Positions 1 through 7,386 of a DNA stretch of 64,000 nucleotides are shown piece by piece. Positions within the stretch are counted from its first letter, which is position 1. Each line of letters opens with the position of its first letter. The notes below the pieces were generated by a model that was not told where the DNA came from, searched no databases, and saw nothing but the letters and a program-made list of their open reading frames with translations. Made by a program: the position numbers and the translations under genes. The stretch comes from Prevotella melaninogenica (GTDB lineage Bacteria; Bacteroidota; Bacteroidia; Bacteroidales; Bacteroidaceae): assembly GCF_018127965.1 (NCBI RefSeq), contig NZ_CP072349.1, positions 1,492,001 through 1,556,000 of the forward strand. Reading direction: 5' to 3'.

Positions 1-1823
1 TCTTGATTGATGGTATACCTCAATCAACTCCTTTACGTTCAACAGACCGTGATATACGAACCATCGATATCGCTGCTATCGACCATATAGAAGTGGTAAA
101 AGGTTCTACCGCTCTCTATGGTAATGGTGCTATCGGAGGATTGATAAACATCATAACTAAAAAGAATACCACCAACAGATCTGTAGCTGGAGAGACAACT
201 CTCTCGGGTTCAACTTATAACTTCTTCCGTCACGGGAAAGGGCAAGGTTATCGCATCAACCAGCAAGTTTATGGTCGTGTGGGACAGTTTGATTATCTCG
301 TAAATGGGGCTTTTGGACGTACAGGTAGTGCTATTGATGGTGATGGAAAGTTTATCTCTCCACGCTACGGACTCGGTGATACCTATACAACAAACGTACT
401 TGTAAACCTCGGTTACAGCCTATCTCCAAAGAATAGAATCGAATTGATGTATAATTACTATCGTAGTTTGCAAGATACGAAATTGATTCCTTTCGGTGGA
501 AAATACCTACAAAGTCCTTCTATTGGTATCATTGGCAGCAAGGACCCACAGGCTGTTGACGAGGGAACAAGATACAATCACAATGCTTACCTCAAGTTTA
601 CATCAAAGGATATATTCAAACATACCGACTTAGAAGCATCTGTTTATGGTTCGGGAATATATACTATCTTTGACTTCCGTAAGGCTAACCCAGCACAGCC
701 AAGATGGGAAGAAACAAGCGGACAGTCGGCTGTTAAAGACCGTAAGTTTGGTTTCCGCACCCAGTTTAACACTCGACTTATATTCTCAGAGAATGCTTTT
801 GCACATTTAGCATACGGTTATGACTATCTCTACAACAAGACATCTCAACCATTGGTAGATGGTAGATATTGGGTACCATGGTTAACAAGTAACAATCATG
901 CACCCTTTATTCAAGTGAAGACCACACTTTGGCAACACCTAAACCTCAAATTAGGAGGACGTTACGACTTCATTAATGTAAACGTACCAGACTACGATGT
1001 ATTACGCAATAAGCTCTCCGACCCACAGGTTCAGGTCAAGGGTGGAAAGCTAAAGTATAATAATATGTCTTTTAACGTTGGTCTTTCCTATAACAGATAT
1101 CGCGCATTTCAACCCTTCGTAGCCTACTCTCAAGGTTTTTCTATCTTTGATTTAGGACGTACATTACGTGCTGCCAAGGCTGATGTACTCTCTAAGATAT
1201 CAACAGAACCAGTAAAGACAAACAACTACGAGGTGGGCGTTTACTCTGATATTAACCATTGGTTGCAGTTGAATGGATCTGTTTTCTACACCTATTCTAA
1301 GCTTGGAAGTGACCTCAAGATAGAGAATGGTTTCTGGGTAGTAAACCGTACTCCACAGAAGGTGTATGGCGTTGAATTGAGTGCAGATGCACAAATTCTC
1401 CGTAACTTAAAGGCTGGTGCTAACTTCTCATGGTTCGAAGGTAAGCTTAAATCAGCTACTGGTGATTGGGACACATATATGTCAAATATTTCCATCCCAG
1501 CCGCTAAGTTGGCAATGTATGTCAACTATGCTCCTGTCAAGAACACCTATCTCCAACTGCAATACATGCACACCGGTAAGCGTAATAGATTTACTCCTAA
1601 TGCTTCAGGAGTATATAACGAGGGTGAAGGTATCGTAAATCGTATCAACTTACTAAACCTTACTGCAGGCGTAAAGATGAAGGTTTGCGACTTAAGTTTG
1701 GCTGTATCCAACTTATTGAACTACACTTATTACACACCAGCATCTATGATGATGGCACGTAATGCAGAGTATGCACATGCTGATGGACGCAAGATAACAC
1801 TCACTGCAGTGTTCAAGTATTAA
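1..1823 (+). CDS. TonB-dependent outer-membrane receptor, 5'-truncated by window edge
   Basis: About 607 codons are open from the first bases, and the start lies before the window. The visible N-terminus is inside the plug domain: the stretch IDGIPQ followed about 25 residues later by IEVVKG, ALYGNGAIGG and INIITKK is the classical end of a TonB receptor plug. The rest is a beta-barrel of alternating aromatic strands ending in a C-terminal aromatic pair (FKY), as expected for insertion by the BAM complex. Family knowledge: such receptors import siderophores, haem, cobalamin or other ligands with TonB energy. The plug and barrel look like the ferric-siderophore type, but the substrate cannot be read from the sequence. 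The N-terminal signal peptide and TonB box are outside the window. A strong terminator follows. Confidence 0.93.
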   Translation, partial: LIDGIPQSTPLRSTDRDIRTIDIAAIDHIEVVKGSTALYGNGAIGGLINIITKKNTTNRSVAGETTLSGSTYNFFRHGKGQGYRINQQVYGRVGQFDYLVNGAFGRTGSAIDGDGKFISPRYGLGDTYTTNVLVNLGYSLSPKNRIELMYNYYRSLQDTKLIPFGGKYLQSPSIGIIGSKDPQAVDEGTRYNHNAYLKFTSKDIFKHTDLEASVYGSGIYTIFDFRKANPAQPRWEETSGQSAVKDRKFGFRTQFNTRLIFSENAFAHLAYGYDYLYNKTSQPLVDGRYWVPWLTSNNHAPFIQVKTTLWQHLNLKLGGRYDFINVNVPDYDVLRNKLSDPQVQVKGGKLKYNNMSFNVGLSYNRYRAFQPFVAYSQGFSIFDLGRTLRAAKADVLSKISTEPVKTNNYEVGVYSDINHWLQLNGSVFYTYSKLGSDLKIENGFWVVNRTPQKVYGVELSADAQILRNLKAGANFSWFEGKLKSATGDWDTYMSNISIPAAKLAMYVNYAPVKNTYLQLQYMHTGKRNRFTPNASGVYNEGEGIVNRINLLNLTAGVKMKVCDLSLAVSNLLNYTYYTPASMMMARNAEYAHADGRKITLTAVFKY

Positions 1824-1964
1824 TGTTCAAACACTCGATATACTTATTCTCAGGTACTAAAAGGACATTATATAACAAGGTAAAGTTAGGTAAAGTTTAC
1901 CTCTTATAATTATATAAGATACCCTTCTAAATACAGAAGTAGCCTAAAGTATATCATAAACTAT

Positions 1965-2018
1965 AAGCAGGGAAGACGGAATACAACAAGTATTCTAACG
2001 CTTCCCTGCTTTTCTTTT
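1965..2018 (+). terminator. Rho-independent terminator of the TonB receptor gene
   Basis: An 11-bp stem, AAGCAGGGAAG (1965-1975) pairing with CTTCCCTGCTT (2001-2011), is followed by a T-rich run (2010-2018). It lies about 140 bases past the receptor stop. Confidence 0.8.
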
Positions 2019-2019
2019 A

Positions 2020-2669
2020 GTTCTTCCGTTAAATGTGTAGATTATTATTGGAATGAGAATAATCCACATACATGGTATGCTTTCATCCAATAAGATTGTT
2101 TTATAAAGACTCAACACTCAACAACCATCACCCAACACCGGTATAATTACCCTCAATTAAATGGTTTTACAAATAGGGGTAAACTACATGACAAATGTAA
2201 TTAGGTGCGATGTCTATCCATCTTATACAAACAACTTATTCCCTTATTAATTGAAGTTTGTAAATTATTTTCGTACAGTTCAAAACCAATACATGCTCTT
2301 TTGGGTTCTAAAAGACGCCCAATTGCCTTGCAAAAGGTGCCCTTCTGAGGTCTAACTAACGCCCTTTTGAAGTATAATTAAGCACCTATTCTTATTCCTT
2401 TTTATAACTAATTGATTTCCTGTTGGTTGCAAACCTGCTTTTTATATGTATTTTTGCCGTCCTTTATAAATGTTTTACCCGAAATTATGTAATGTTTTTT
2501 CAAAGTCTTGTCTACAGATTTTCAAAGTCTTAAATGAAATGGTTTTCAATGTCAGAGGATGATAATAGAACAGATAGTTGACTGTTTTAGCTATGCTTTT
2601 GTTTAATGAGTAACTTCGATTCATCCGTTTACACAAAACGAAAAGTGTCCACATATTTAACGGAAGAAC
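2020..2669. mobile_element. MITE-like element, most complete copy (A) of a four-copy family
   Basis: This 650-bp stretch has no credible gene. It is bounded by GTTCTTCCGTTAAATGTGT (2020-2038) and its near-exact reverse complement (2651-2669), with 18 of 19 matching positions. The central core (2278-2390) recurs at about 17190-17300, 30607-30719 and, inverted, 46942-47047. Terminal inverted repeats, no coding capacity and dispersed copies fit a non-autonomous miniature element. No target-site duplication was obvious. It also contains a short stretch of tandem ACTCAAC-like words near 2107-2125. Confidence 0.65.
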
Positions 2670-2855
2670 CATTCTCTTACTTCTCAAAAAACCTTATTTA
2701 TCTCTTCACACCCTATTTACTACCAATGTATAGATAACCCTTCATTACTACATGAGAGGCACACTGTCAGGCATTTATACATCAGGAAGCCAATAGTTGC
2801 AACCCTACTAAAAGACCACTAACGCAGAATGCAACTATTAAAAAGTCATTAAACC

Positions 2856-2886
2856 TTTGACAGAAACGCATAATTACTTACTTTTG
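2856..2886 (+). promoter_or_regulatory. Bacteroidota-type promoter of the acid phosphatase gene
   Basis: The -33 element is TTTG (2856-2859), then 19 bases, then the -7 element TACTTTTG (2879-2886), a full match to TAnnTTTG. The start codon lies 38 bases further on. Confidence 0.75.
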
Positions 2887-2924
2887 CAATACATATAAAT
2901 TAATTCAACAAAACATTTATTATT

Positions 2925-3659
2925 ATGAAAAAGAGTTTGTTCGTTAGCATGGTTATGCTCTTTGTCGGCATGACTGTCAATGCGCAGGATTACAAAAAAC
3001 AGTCGTTCATACCAGAAGCAGCTATGCCAGATGCAGGTATCTACCTCCCAGCTCCACCTGACACAGCATCTTATCAATTTGATTATGACTTCCGTCAGTA
3101 TTGGTGGGGTCGAAAGATGAGAGAGGACAAAGAACGTGCTGCACAGGCTAAGTTCGACGCCAACTTCGATGTTGATTCTGTTCTCGTAGGCTTTGCCCCA
3201 TCTTTTGGTTTGCTTATCACACCAGAAAAGACACCAGAGACCTACAAACTCATGTGCATGATAGGTATTGATGGCAACCATGCTGTCGACCGTGCTAAAG
3301 CGAAATATATGCGTAAACGTCCGTTTGCACAATTCCATGAGCATACACTTCAACCACAGTTTGAGGCAGAGTTGATTAACAACGGCTCTTATCCTTCAGG
3401 TCATACCTGTCGCGGTTGGATCTTCGGATTGACTTTGACAGAGTTGAATCCATCACGTGGTAACGAGATTATGAAACATGCTTACGAGTATGGTCAGAGC
3501 CGAGTTATCTGTGGTTATCACTATCAGAGCGATGTCGATGCTGGTCGTCTTTGCGCAAGCGTAGGCTTTGCTGCCGTACAATCATCTGATGCTTTCCAAA
3601 AGCAAATGGCAAAGGCTAAGAAAGAAATAGCCAAGGTGCTTGCAACAAATAAGCATTAA
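2925..3659 (+). CDS. Class A non-specific acid phosphatase (PAP2 superfamily), secreted
   Basis: The 244-residue protein has an N-terminal signal peptide ending near VNAQ (residue 21), so it acts in the periplasm or outside the cell. It carries the three-part class A signature: K125-x6-R132-P133, then PSGH (147-150), then SR (182-183) with H189 and D193. Family knowledge: the PSGH histidine and the last histidine act in a phospho-histidine mechanism that removes phosphate from organic phosphomonoesters. Length fits PhoN/PhoC relatives. It is a single gene with its own promoter, upstream of rplS but separated from it by another promoter, so the two are not functionally linked. Confidence 0.93.
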   Translation: MKKSLFVSMVMLFVGMTVNAQDYKKQSFIPEAAMPDAGIYLPAPPDTASYQFDYDFRQYWWGRKMREDKERAAQAKFDANFDVDSVLVGFAPSFGLLITPEKTPETYKLMCMIGIDGNHAVDRAKAKYMRKRPFAQFHEHTLQPQFEAELINNGSYPSGHTCRGWIFGLTLTELNPSRGNEIMKHAYEYGQSRVICGYHYQSDVDAGRLCASVGFAAVQSSDAFQKQMAKAKKEIAKVLATNKH

Positions 3660-3674
3660 AAAGCTAACAATTAC

Positions 3675-3705
3675 TTTGTTATTTCATTGAAAAGTAGTAA
3701 CTTTG
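3675..3705 (+). promoter_or_regulatory. Promoter of rplS
   Basis: TTTG (3675-3678), 19 bases, then TAACTTTG (3698-3705) matches the Bacteroidota sigma-ABfr consensus exactly. It leaves an 80-90 base leader before the rplS start, long enough for autoregulatory structure. Confidence 0.8.
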
Positions 3706-3792
3706 CACCGCTTTTCGGCGTAACCGCTGATCGTGGAAGAGTCATGGATTATGTTACGTTGGAACGACAAACAATATTTAATTAATAGAAAA

Positions 3793-4155
3793 ATGGATTT
3801 AATTAAAGTTGCTGAAGAAGCATTTGCAACCGGCAAGCAGTTCCCAGAGTTCAAGGCTGGTGACACTATTACTGTCGCTTACAAAATCGTCGAGGGTAAC
3901 AAACAGCGTATTCAGCTCTACCGTGGCGTAGTTATCAAGATTTCTGGTCATGGTGAGAAGAAACGTTTCACAGTTCGTAAGATGTCAGGCACCATTGGTG
4001 TTGAGCGTATCTTCCCAATCGAGTCACCAAACATCGATTCTATCGAGGTGAACAAGCGTGGTAAGGTTCGTCGTGCTAAACTCTACTACCTCCGTGAACT
4101 CACAGGTAAGGCTGCACGCATCAAGGAGAAGAGAACTGTTGTTGCAGAGAAGTAA
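3793..4155 (+). CDS. rplS: 50S ribosomal protein L19
   Basis: This 120-residue protein matches L19 throughout, including the GDTI...VVEGNKQR-type N-terminal region and the [16 protein letters not shown] centre (here [17 protein letters not shown]). L19 sits at the interface of the two ribosomal subunits. The frame stays open upstream to 3733, but the extra 20 residues are unlike L19, so I use the ATG at 3793 giving [11 protein letters not shown]. It is monocistronic, with its own promoter and terminator. Confidence 0.97.
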   Translation: MDLIKVAEEAFATGKQFPEFKAGDTITVAYKIVEGNKQRIQLYRGVVIKISGHGEKKRFTVRKMSGTIGVERIFPIESPNIDSIEVNKRGKVRRAKLYYLRELTGKAARIKEKRTVVAEK

Positions 4156-4178
4156 ACCCTTGGAAATCCAAGAAAATA

Positions 4179-4212
4179 AAAGTCCGGAACTATTGGTTTC
4201 GGGCTTTTTTAT
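4179..4212 (+). terminator. Rho-independent terminator of rplS
   Basis: A 12-bp stem (4179-4190 with 4196-4207, loop TATTG, a few G-T pairs) runs into a T6 tract. It starts 24 bases past the rplS stop. Confidence 0.88.
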
Positions 4213-4497
4213 TTATCTATTAATAAGAATTCTTGGACATTCATTATTGATAAAGCTAACGAAAGAAGGAGAGAAAGAGTTATCATATTATGTAATCTAA
4301 AATGCCTTCTTATCAGTTTTTTGAGTGTAAAGATAAAAACTTCTCACCGTAAAAAACACATATAAGTAATGTAGGAACCCATGCTTTGCTTATCTTGTGA
4401 TAGGTATCGCTAACAGATAAACACAGCATATGTCCCTACAATCCTTCAGAGATAACCTTTCAGAGAATTCCCCCTACTCAATTTCTCTACAGAGCAA
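4213..4497. other. Intergenic region with a long imperfect hairpin
   Basis: There is no credible gene. Positions 4370-4395 and 4415-4440 pair imperfectly (about 20 of 26) around a 19-base loop. The outermost part is TGTAGG with CCTACA and the innermost is TTATCT with AGATAA. It may be a terminator for the minus-strand gene ending at 4498 or a structured RNA. Confidence 0.4.
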
Positions 4498-4782
4498 TTA
4501 ATCTTCGTAATTCAACTTTGCATCATTTTCACCATGCAAAGCCGCATTTAAGTCTTTCCAATTCTGGAAACCAGCAAAAAGAGCTAACCTGTCTAAAGTC
4601 TTTTTAGAAGGTTTTTCCTTCCCCTTGAAATAGCCAATAATTTTCTTCAATGAAGCCGATTCCAAGTGAATGTGATAAAGTGCTAACCTACTGGACAATC
4701 TTTCCAAGTCAGAAGCCAGTTCTCTGCGGACATTTGCCTTTTGACCAAGCTCCTCGATAATGGTTCTAAGCTTCTTTTTCAT
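4498..4782 (-). CDS. Small hypothetical protein with a Bacteroidota helical domain
   Basis: The 94-residue protein is charged and entirely helical-looking, without signal peptide or membrane segment. Residues about 35-80 (SASLKKIIGYFKG...KTLDRLALFAGFQNWKDL) resemble a short helical module often seen in uncharacterised Bacteroidota proteins: a Leu-Lys-x-hydrophobic-hydrophobic-Gly-Tyr helix, then a helix TLDxLAxFxGFxxW. I do not know a function for this module. Reading it as helix-turn-helix-like is a guess. The gene stands alone; TACTTTTG on the minus strand (4816-4823) may be its -7 box. Confidence 0.6.
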   Translation of the reverse strand: MKKKLRTIIEELGQKANVRRELASDLERLSSRLALYHIHLESASLKKIIGYFKGKEKPSKKTLDRLALFAGFQNWKDLNAALHGENDAKLNYED

Positions 4783-4815
4783 TTCTCATTCTTCACTATA
4801 TATACTAACGTGATA

Positions 4816-4823
4816 CAAAAGTA
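4816..4823 (-). promoter_or_regulatory. -7 box upstream of the small helical-domain gene
   Basis: The minus strand reads TACTTTTG, matching TAnnTTTG, 34 bases upstream of the start. No clear -33 TTTG was found at the right distance. Confidence 0.4.
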
Positions 4824-5056
4824 ATAAAAGAATAAGTAATTAAGTAATATTCAACGACTTTTCTTAAAGTTAAATATGTTAATTAAACTTGTAAACAAAG
4901 AGTGTAAATATAAATTACGTACTACGCTATATAAAATCACCTTGAAATAGAAAAGAAAGTCGCAACTTTGGACAGACGAAACCACCATCAAAGAAACATT
5001 ATTTAGCGTATTGTGGCGTCTTCTTTACCATTTTCTATCCTCTTCTAAACCACTTA

Positions 5057-5144
5057 TCACACAACATTTAGTGCTTCGCACATCACGTGCGGGGCGTTAG
5101 CACCCTATGTGCGAAGCATCAACACCACACGTGCGGACCATCCA
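5057..5144. repeat. 22-bp tandem repeat family I, locus 1 (four units)
   Basis: There are three clear 22-base units at 5079-5100, 5101-5122 and 5123-5144, plus a diverged unit at 5057-5078. Each starts with CAC and carries a CAC-N5-GTG dyad followed by CGRRGC. Relatives lie at 24554-24619 and 38288-38375. It is intergenic, past the end of ridA. Confidence 0.8.
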
Positions 5145-5274
5145 CACAACGACAGAAAAGCAATGAAACTACGCTTGTTTGAATACAAAACGAAAATAAC
5201 AAGCGTCCTTCTGTAAGGATAGAAATAGAATACTTACCCATTACAAAAGGGCGCTTATATTTCGTCATGTCAAT

Positions 5275-5306
5275 CTAATAGCGCACCAGAAAGCGTATGC
5301 TATTAG
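5275..5306 (-). terminator. Hairpin past the ridA 3' end
   Basis: CTAATAGC (5275-5282) pairs with GCTATTAG (5299-5306), 16 bases past the ridA stop. No T tract follows on the minus strand, so it may be an mRNA-end-stabilising hairpin and not a classical terminator. Confidence 0.45.
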
Positions 5307-5321
5307 GCTAATCAAACCAAC

Positions 5322-5696
5322 TTATTTCACAGCAATGCACTCAATCTCAACAAGCGCACCCTTTGGCAAAGCCTTTACAGCGAATGCAGAACGTGCTGGA
5401 TAAGGCTCCTTGAAGAACTCAGCATAAACTTCATTCATTGCAGCGAAGTTCTCCATATCAGAAAGGAACACTGTTGTCTTAACAACATGAGACAGGTCAA
5501 CACCTGCAGAAGCCAACACGTTGCATACGTTAGTGAGCGACTGGCGAGTCTGTTCCTTCACACCACCCTCAACAAAAGCATTGGTAGCTGGGTCAATAGG
5601 AAGTGAACCAGATGCGAAAATAAAACCATTGGCTTCGATAGCCTGACTGTAAGGACCTACTGCAGCAGGTGCCTTGTCTGTGTGTAATGCTTGCAT
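5322..5696 (-). CDS. ridA: RidA family 2-iminobutanoate/2-iminopropanoate deaminase
   Basis: The 124-residue protein is a typical full-length RidA/YjgF subunit. It shows VGPYSQAI (13-20), FASG (27-30), the active-site arginine R102 in ARSAFAVKALPKGA, and E119 in the C-terminal VEIECIA. Family knowledge: the trimer hydrolyses reactive enamine/imine intermediates released by PLP enzymes such as threonine dehydratase, protecting other PLP enzymes. It is monocistronic and divergent from the AICAR transformylase gene. Confidence 0.95.
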   Translation of the reverse strand: MQALHTDKAPAAVGPYSQAIEANGFIFASGSLPIDPATNAFVEGGVKEQTRQSLTNVCNVLASAGVDLSHVVKTTVFLSDMENFAAMNEVYAEFFKEPYPARSAFAVKALPKGALVEIECIAVK

Positions 5697-5791
5697 ATCT
5701 TTAAGTAATTTAAAGGGATTAGAGGAGCCGGAGGGTATTCAGCCTGCGCAGGATAGTCCTCACGCTCCAAAGATTGTTTTCTTTTCGAGTG

Positions 5792-5823
5792 TAAAAGTAC
5801 TGAAATTCCTCAAAAGAAACAAA
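5792..5823 (-). promoter_or_regulatory. Likely promoter of ridA
   Basis: On the minus strand TTTG (5820-5823), 20 bases, then TACTTTTA (5792-5799). The -7 box differs from TAnnTTTG only in its last base. Confidence 0.5.
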
Positions 5824-5883
5824 CCAACACGGCTAATTTACTTAAAAACGACAAGCGTAACAGCGTATTCCATTATTTTTCCT

Positions 5884-5891
5884 TATCTTTG
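5884..5891 (+). promoter_or_regulatory. -7 box of the AICAR transformylase gene
   Basis: TATCTTTG matches TAnnTTTG, 32 bases before the start codon. The -33 region is not a clear match. Confidence 0.55.
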
Positions 5892-5923
5892 CACTACCAA
5901 TTTACATATACCACATAAGTTAT

Positions 5924-7105
5924 ATGAAAGAATTAGCTCTTAAGTACGGATGCAATCCGAACCAAAAGCCTTCACGTATCTATATGGAGGAAGGCGAACT
6001 CCCAATCACAGTTCTCAGTGGTCGTCCCGGCTACATTAACTTTCTTGATGCGCTCAACAGCTGGCAACTCGTTAAAGAGTTGAAGGCCGCTACTGGTCTG
6101 CCTGCAGCTGCATCGTTCAAGCATGTCAGCCCAGCTGGTGCCGCAGTGGGTCTCCCTTTGAGTGATACTCTCAAGAAGATTTACTTCGTCGATGATGTTG
6201 ACTTCGAGCTTACACCGCTTGCCAGCGCCTATGCACGTGCTCGTGGAGCCGACCGTATGTGTTCTTATGGCGACTTCTGTGCGCTCAGTGACACCTGCGA
6301 TAAGGAGACAGCGTTGCTGATTAAGCGTGAAGTTAGCGATGGTGTTATCGCACCTGACTATACTCCAGAGGCTTTAGAAATTCTGAAGGATAAGCGTAAG
6401 GGTGCATACAATGTCATTAAGATTGACCCTAACTATGTGCCTGCTCCTATCGAGAAGAAGCAAGTTTTCGGTATTACATTTGAACAGGGCCGCAACGAGA
6501 TGAAGCTTGATGATCCCGCACTCTTCGAGAACATCCCTACAAAGAACAAGACATTCACTGAGGATGCTAAGCGTGATCTCATCATTTCGTTGATAACTTT
6601 GAAGTACACACAGAGCAATTCTGTCTGCTATGTCAAAGACGGACAGGCAATTGGTATTGGTGCTGGACAGCAGAGTCGTATCCACTGCACTCGCTTAGCT
6701 GGTAGTAAGGCTGACGAATGGTGGTTGCGCCAGTGTCCAAAGGTTATGAATCTTCCATTTAAGAAGGGTATTCGCCGTGCCGATCGAGATAACACAATCA
6801 ATATCTACATCTCTGATGAGTATGAAGATGTACTACAGGATGGTGTATGGCAGCAGTTCTTCACAGAATGCCCAGAGCCTCTGACACGTGAGGAACGCAA
6901 AGAGTGGATTGCCAAAAATACGGGTGTTGCACTCGGTTCTGACGCATTCTTCCCATTTGGCGACAACATAGAGCGTGCGCATAAGAGTGGTGTAGAATAT
7001 ATAGCACAGGCTGGTGGAAGTATTCGTGACGACCATGTTATTGACACTTGTGACAAATACAACATCGCAATGGCATTTACTGGCGTTCGTTTATTCCATC
7101 ATTAA
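5924..7105 (+). CDS. purH: Stand-alone AICAR transformylase (phosphoribosylaminoimidazolecarboxamide formyltransferase)
   Basis: The protein formylates AICAR with 10-formyl-tetrahydrofolate, the penultimate step of purine synthesis. The 393-residue chain begins directly in the transformylase fold (LKYGCNPNQKPS) and lacks the roughly 200-residue MGS-like IMP cyclohydrolase domain of usual PurH. The catalytic Lys-His pair is K66-H67 in FKHVSPAG, where bifunctional enzymes have it near 266-267. The C-terminus has the family stretch GSDAFFPFGDNI...GVEYIAQAGGS. The cyclohydrolase activity must come from another gene, which is not in this window. A small basic-protein gene follows 11 bases later. 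Confidence 0.93.
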   Translation: MKELALKYGCNPNQKPSRIYMEEGELPITVLSGRPGYINFLDALNSWQLVKELKAATGLPAAASFKHVSPAGAAVGLPLSDTLKKIYFVDDVDFELTPLASAYARARGADRMCSYGDFCALSDTCDKETALLIKREVSDGVIAPDYTPEALEILKDKRKGAYNVIKIDPNYVPAPIEKKQVFGITFEQGRNEMKLDDPALFENIPTKNKTFTEDAKRDLIISLITLKYTQSNSVCYVKDGQAIGIGAGQQSRIHCTRLAGSKADEWWLRQCPKVMNLPFKKGIRRADRDNTINIYISDEYEDVLQDGVWQQFFTECPEPLTREERKEWIAKNTGVALGSDAFFPFGDNIERAHKSGVEYIAQAGGSIRDDHVIDTCDKYNIAMAFTGVRLFHH

Positions 7106-7116
7106 AAAGATTGTAT

Positions 7117-7302
7117 ATGAGTGATATTGACGATATTATTGAAACCGGAATGGTCTTTCGAAGTGCCTCGAAACCCAAAACCGATGATGGCAAGGTGAAA
7201 ACCAAAGCCAAGAAAAAGAAGTATATTACTGGTGCACACGGTTCTGGCAGTGCAAAGCAGAAGGCTAAATATCGCCAGCAACGTGCCAACCGACACAAGT
7301 AA
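7117..7302 (+). CDS. Small basic hypothetical protein
   Basis: This is a 61-residue, very lysine-rich protein. An acidic N-terminus (MSDIDDIIETG) precedes a basic run rich in KAKKKK and a tail with QKAKYRQQRANRHK. It starts 11 bases after the AICAR transformylase stop with an A/G-rich AAAAAGA upstream, and a strong terminator follows its stop, so it is probably cotranscribed. The composition suggests nucleic-acid binding. That is inference; I recognise no family. An antisense reading frame over the same DNA is less convincing. Confidence 0.6.
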   Translation: MSDIDDIIETGMVFRSASKPKTDDGKVKTKAKKKKYITGAHGSGSAKQKAKYRQQRANRHK

Positions 7303-7313
7303 ACAATACAACG

Positions 7314-7372
7314 AACGCCCTCGTTTGTCCGTCCCATCAAGGGGATTTGGAGAAACGAGGGCGTTTGTTATT
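7314..7372. terminator. Bidirectional terminator between convergent genes
   Basis: A perfect 13-bp stem, AACGCCCTCGTTT (7314-7326) with its complement (7353-7365). T-rich sequence follows on the plus strand. It separates the purH unit from the convergent lipoprotein gene. Confidence 0.8.
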
Positions 7373-7386
7373 GATGATACGGCTAT

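Larger units (their letters stand above)
1824..2924. other. 1.1-kb intergenic region
   Basis: It holds, in order, the TonB-receptor terminator, the 650-bp MITE-like element and about 250 bases of AT-rich DNA. The last part ends in the promoter of the acid phosphatase. Short reading frames here have no recognisable family features, so I call no gene. Confidence 0.7.
4783..5321. other. Intergenic region between the small helical-domain gene and ridA
   Basis: It contains a -7 box for the minus-strand gene at 4498-4782, the family I 22-bp array and a hairpin near the ridA 3' end. I see no gene in it. Confidence 0.7.

Noticed and set aside
2475..2687. Seventy-residue frame in repeat copy A
   Set aside because: It runs out of the element through the terminal repeat and is not preserved in the other copies.
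1824..2924. tRNA or small RNA gene in the long gaps
   Set aside because: I found no cloverleaf with a TTCRA arm in this or the other large gaps.
2874..3353. Antisense frame over the acid phosphatase
   Set aside because: It lies opposite a gene with intact active-site motifs and has no family features.
3733..3792. N-terminal extension of L19
   Set aside because: The extra 20 residues are unlike L19, and the ATG at 3793 gives the canonical start.
5057..5144. Possible CRISPR array
   Set aside because: Units are contiguous 22-mers without spacers, and no cas gene is present.
7077..7340. Antisense frame over the small basic gene
   Set aside because: Hydrophobic Cys-rich shadow of the Lys-rich sense frame; no start context or terminator fits it.
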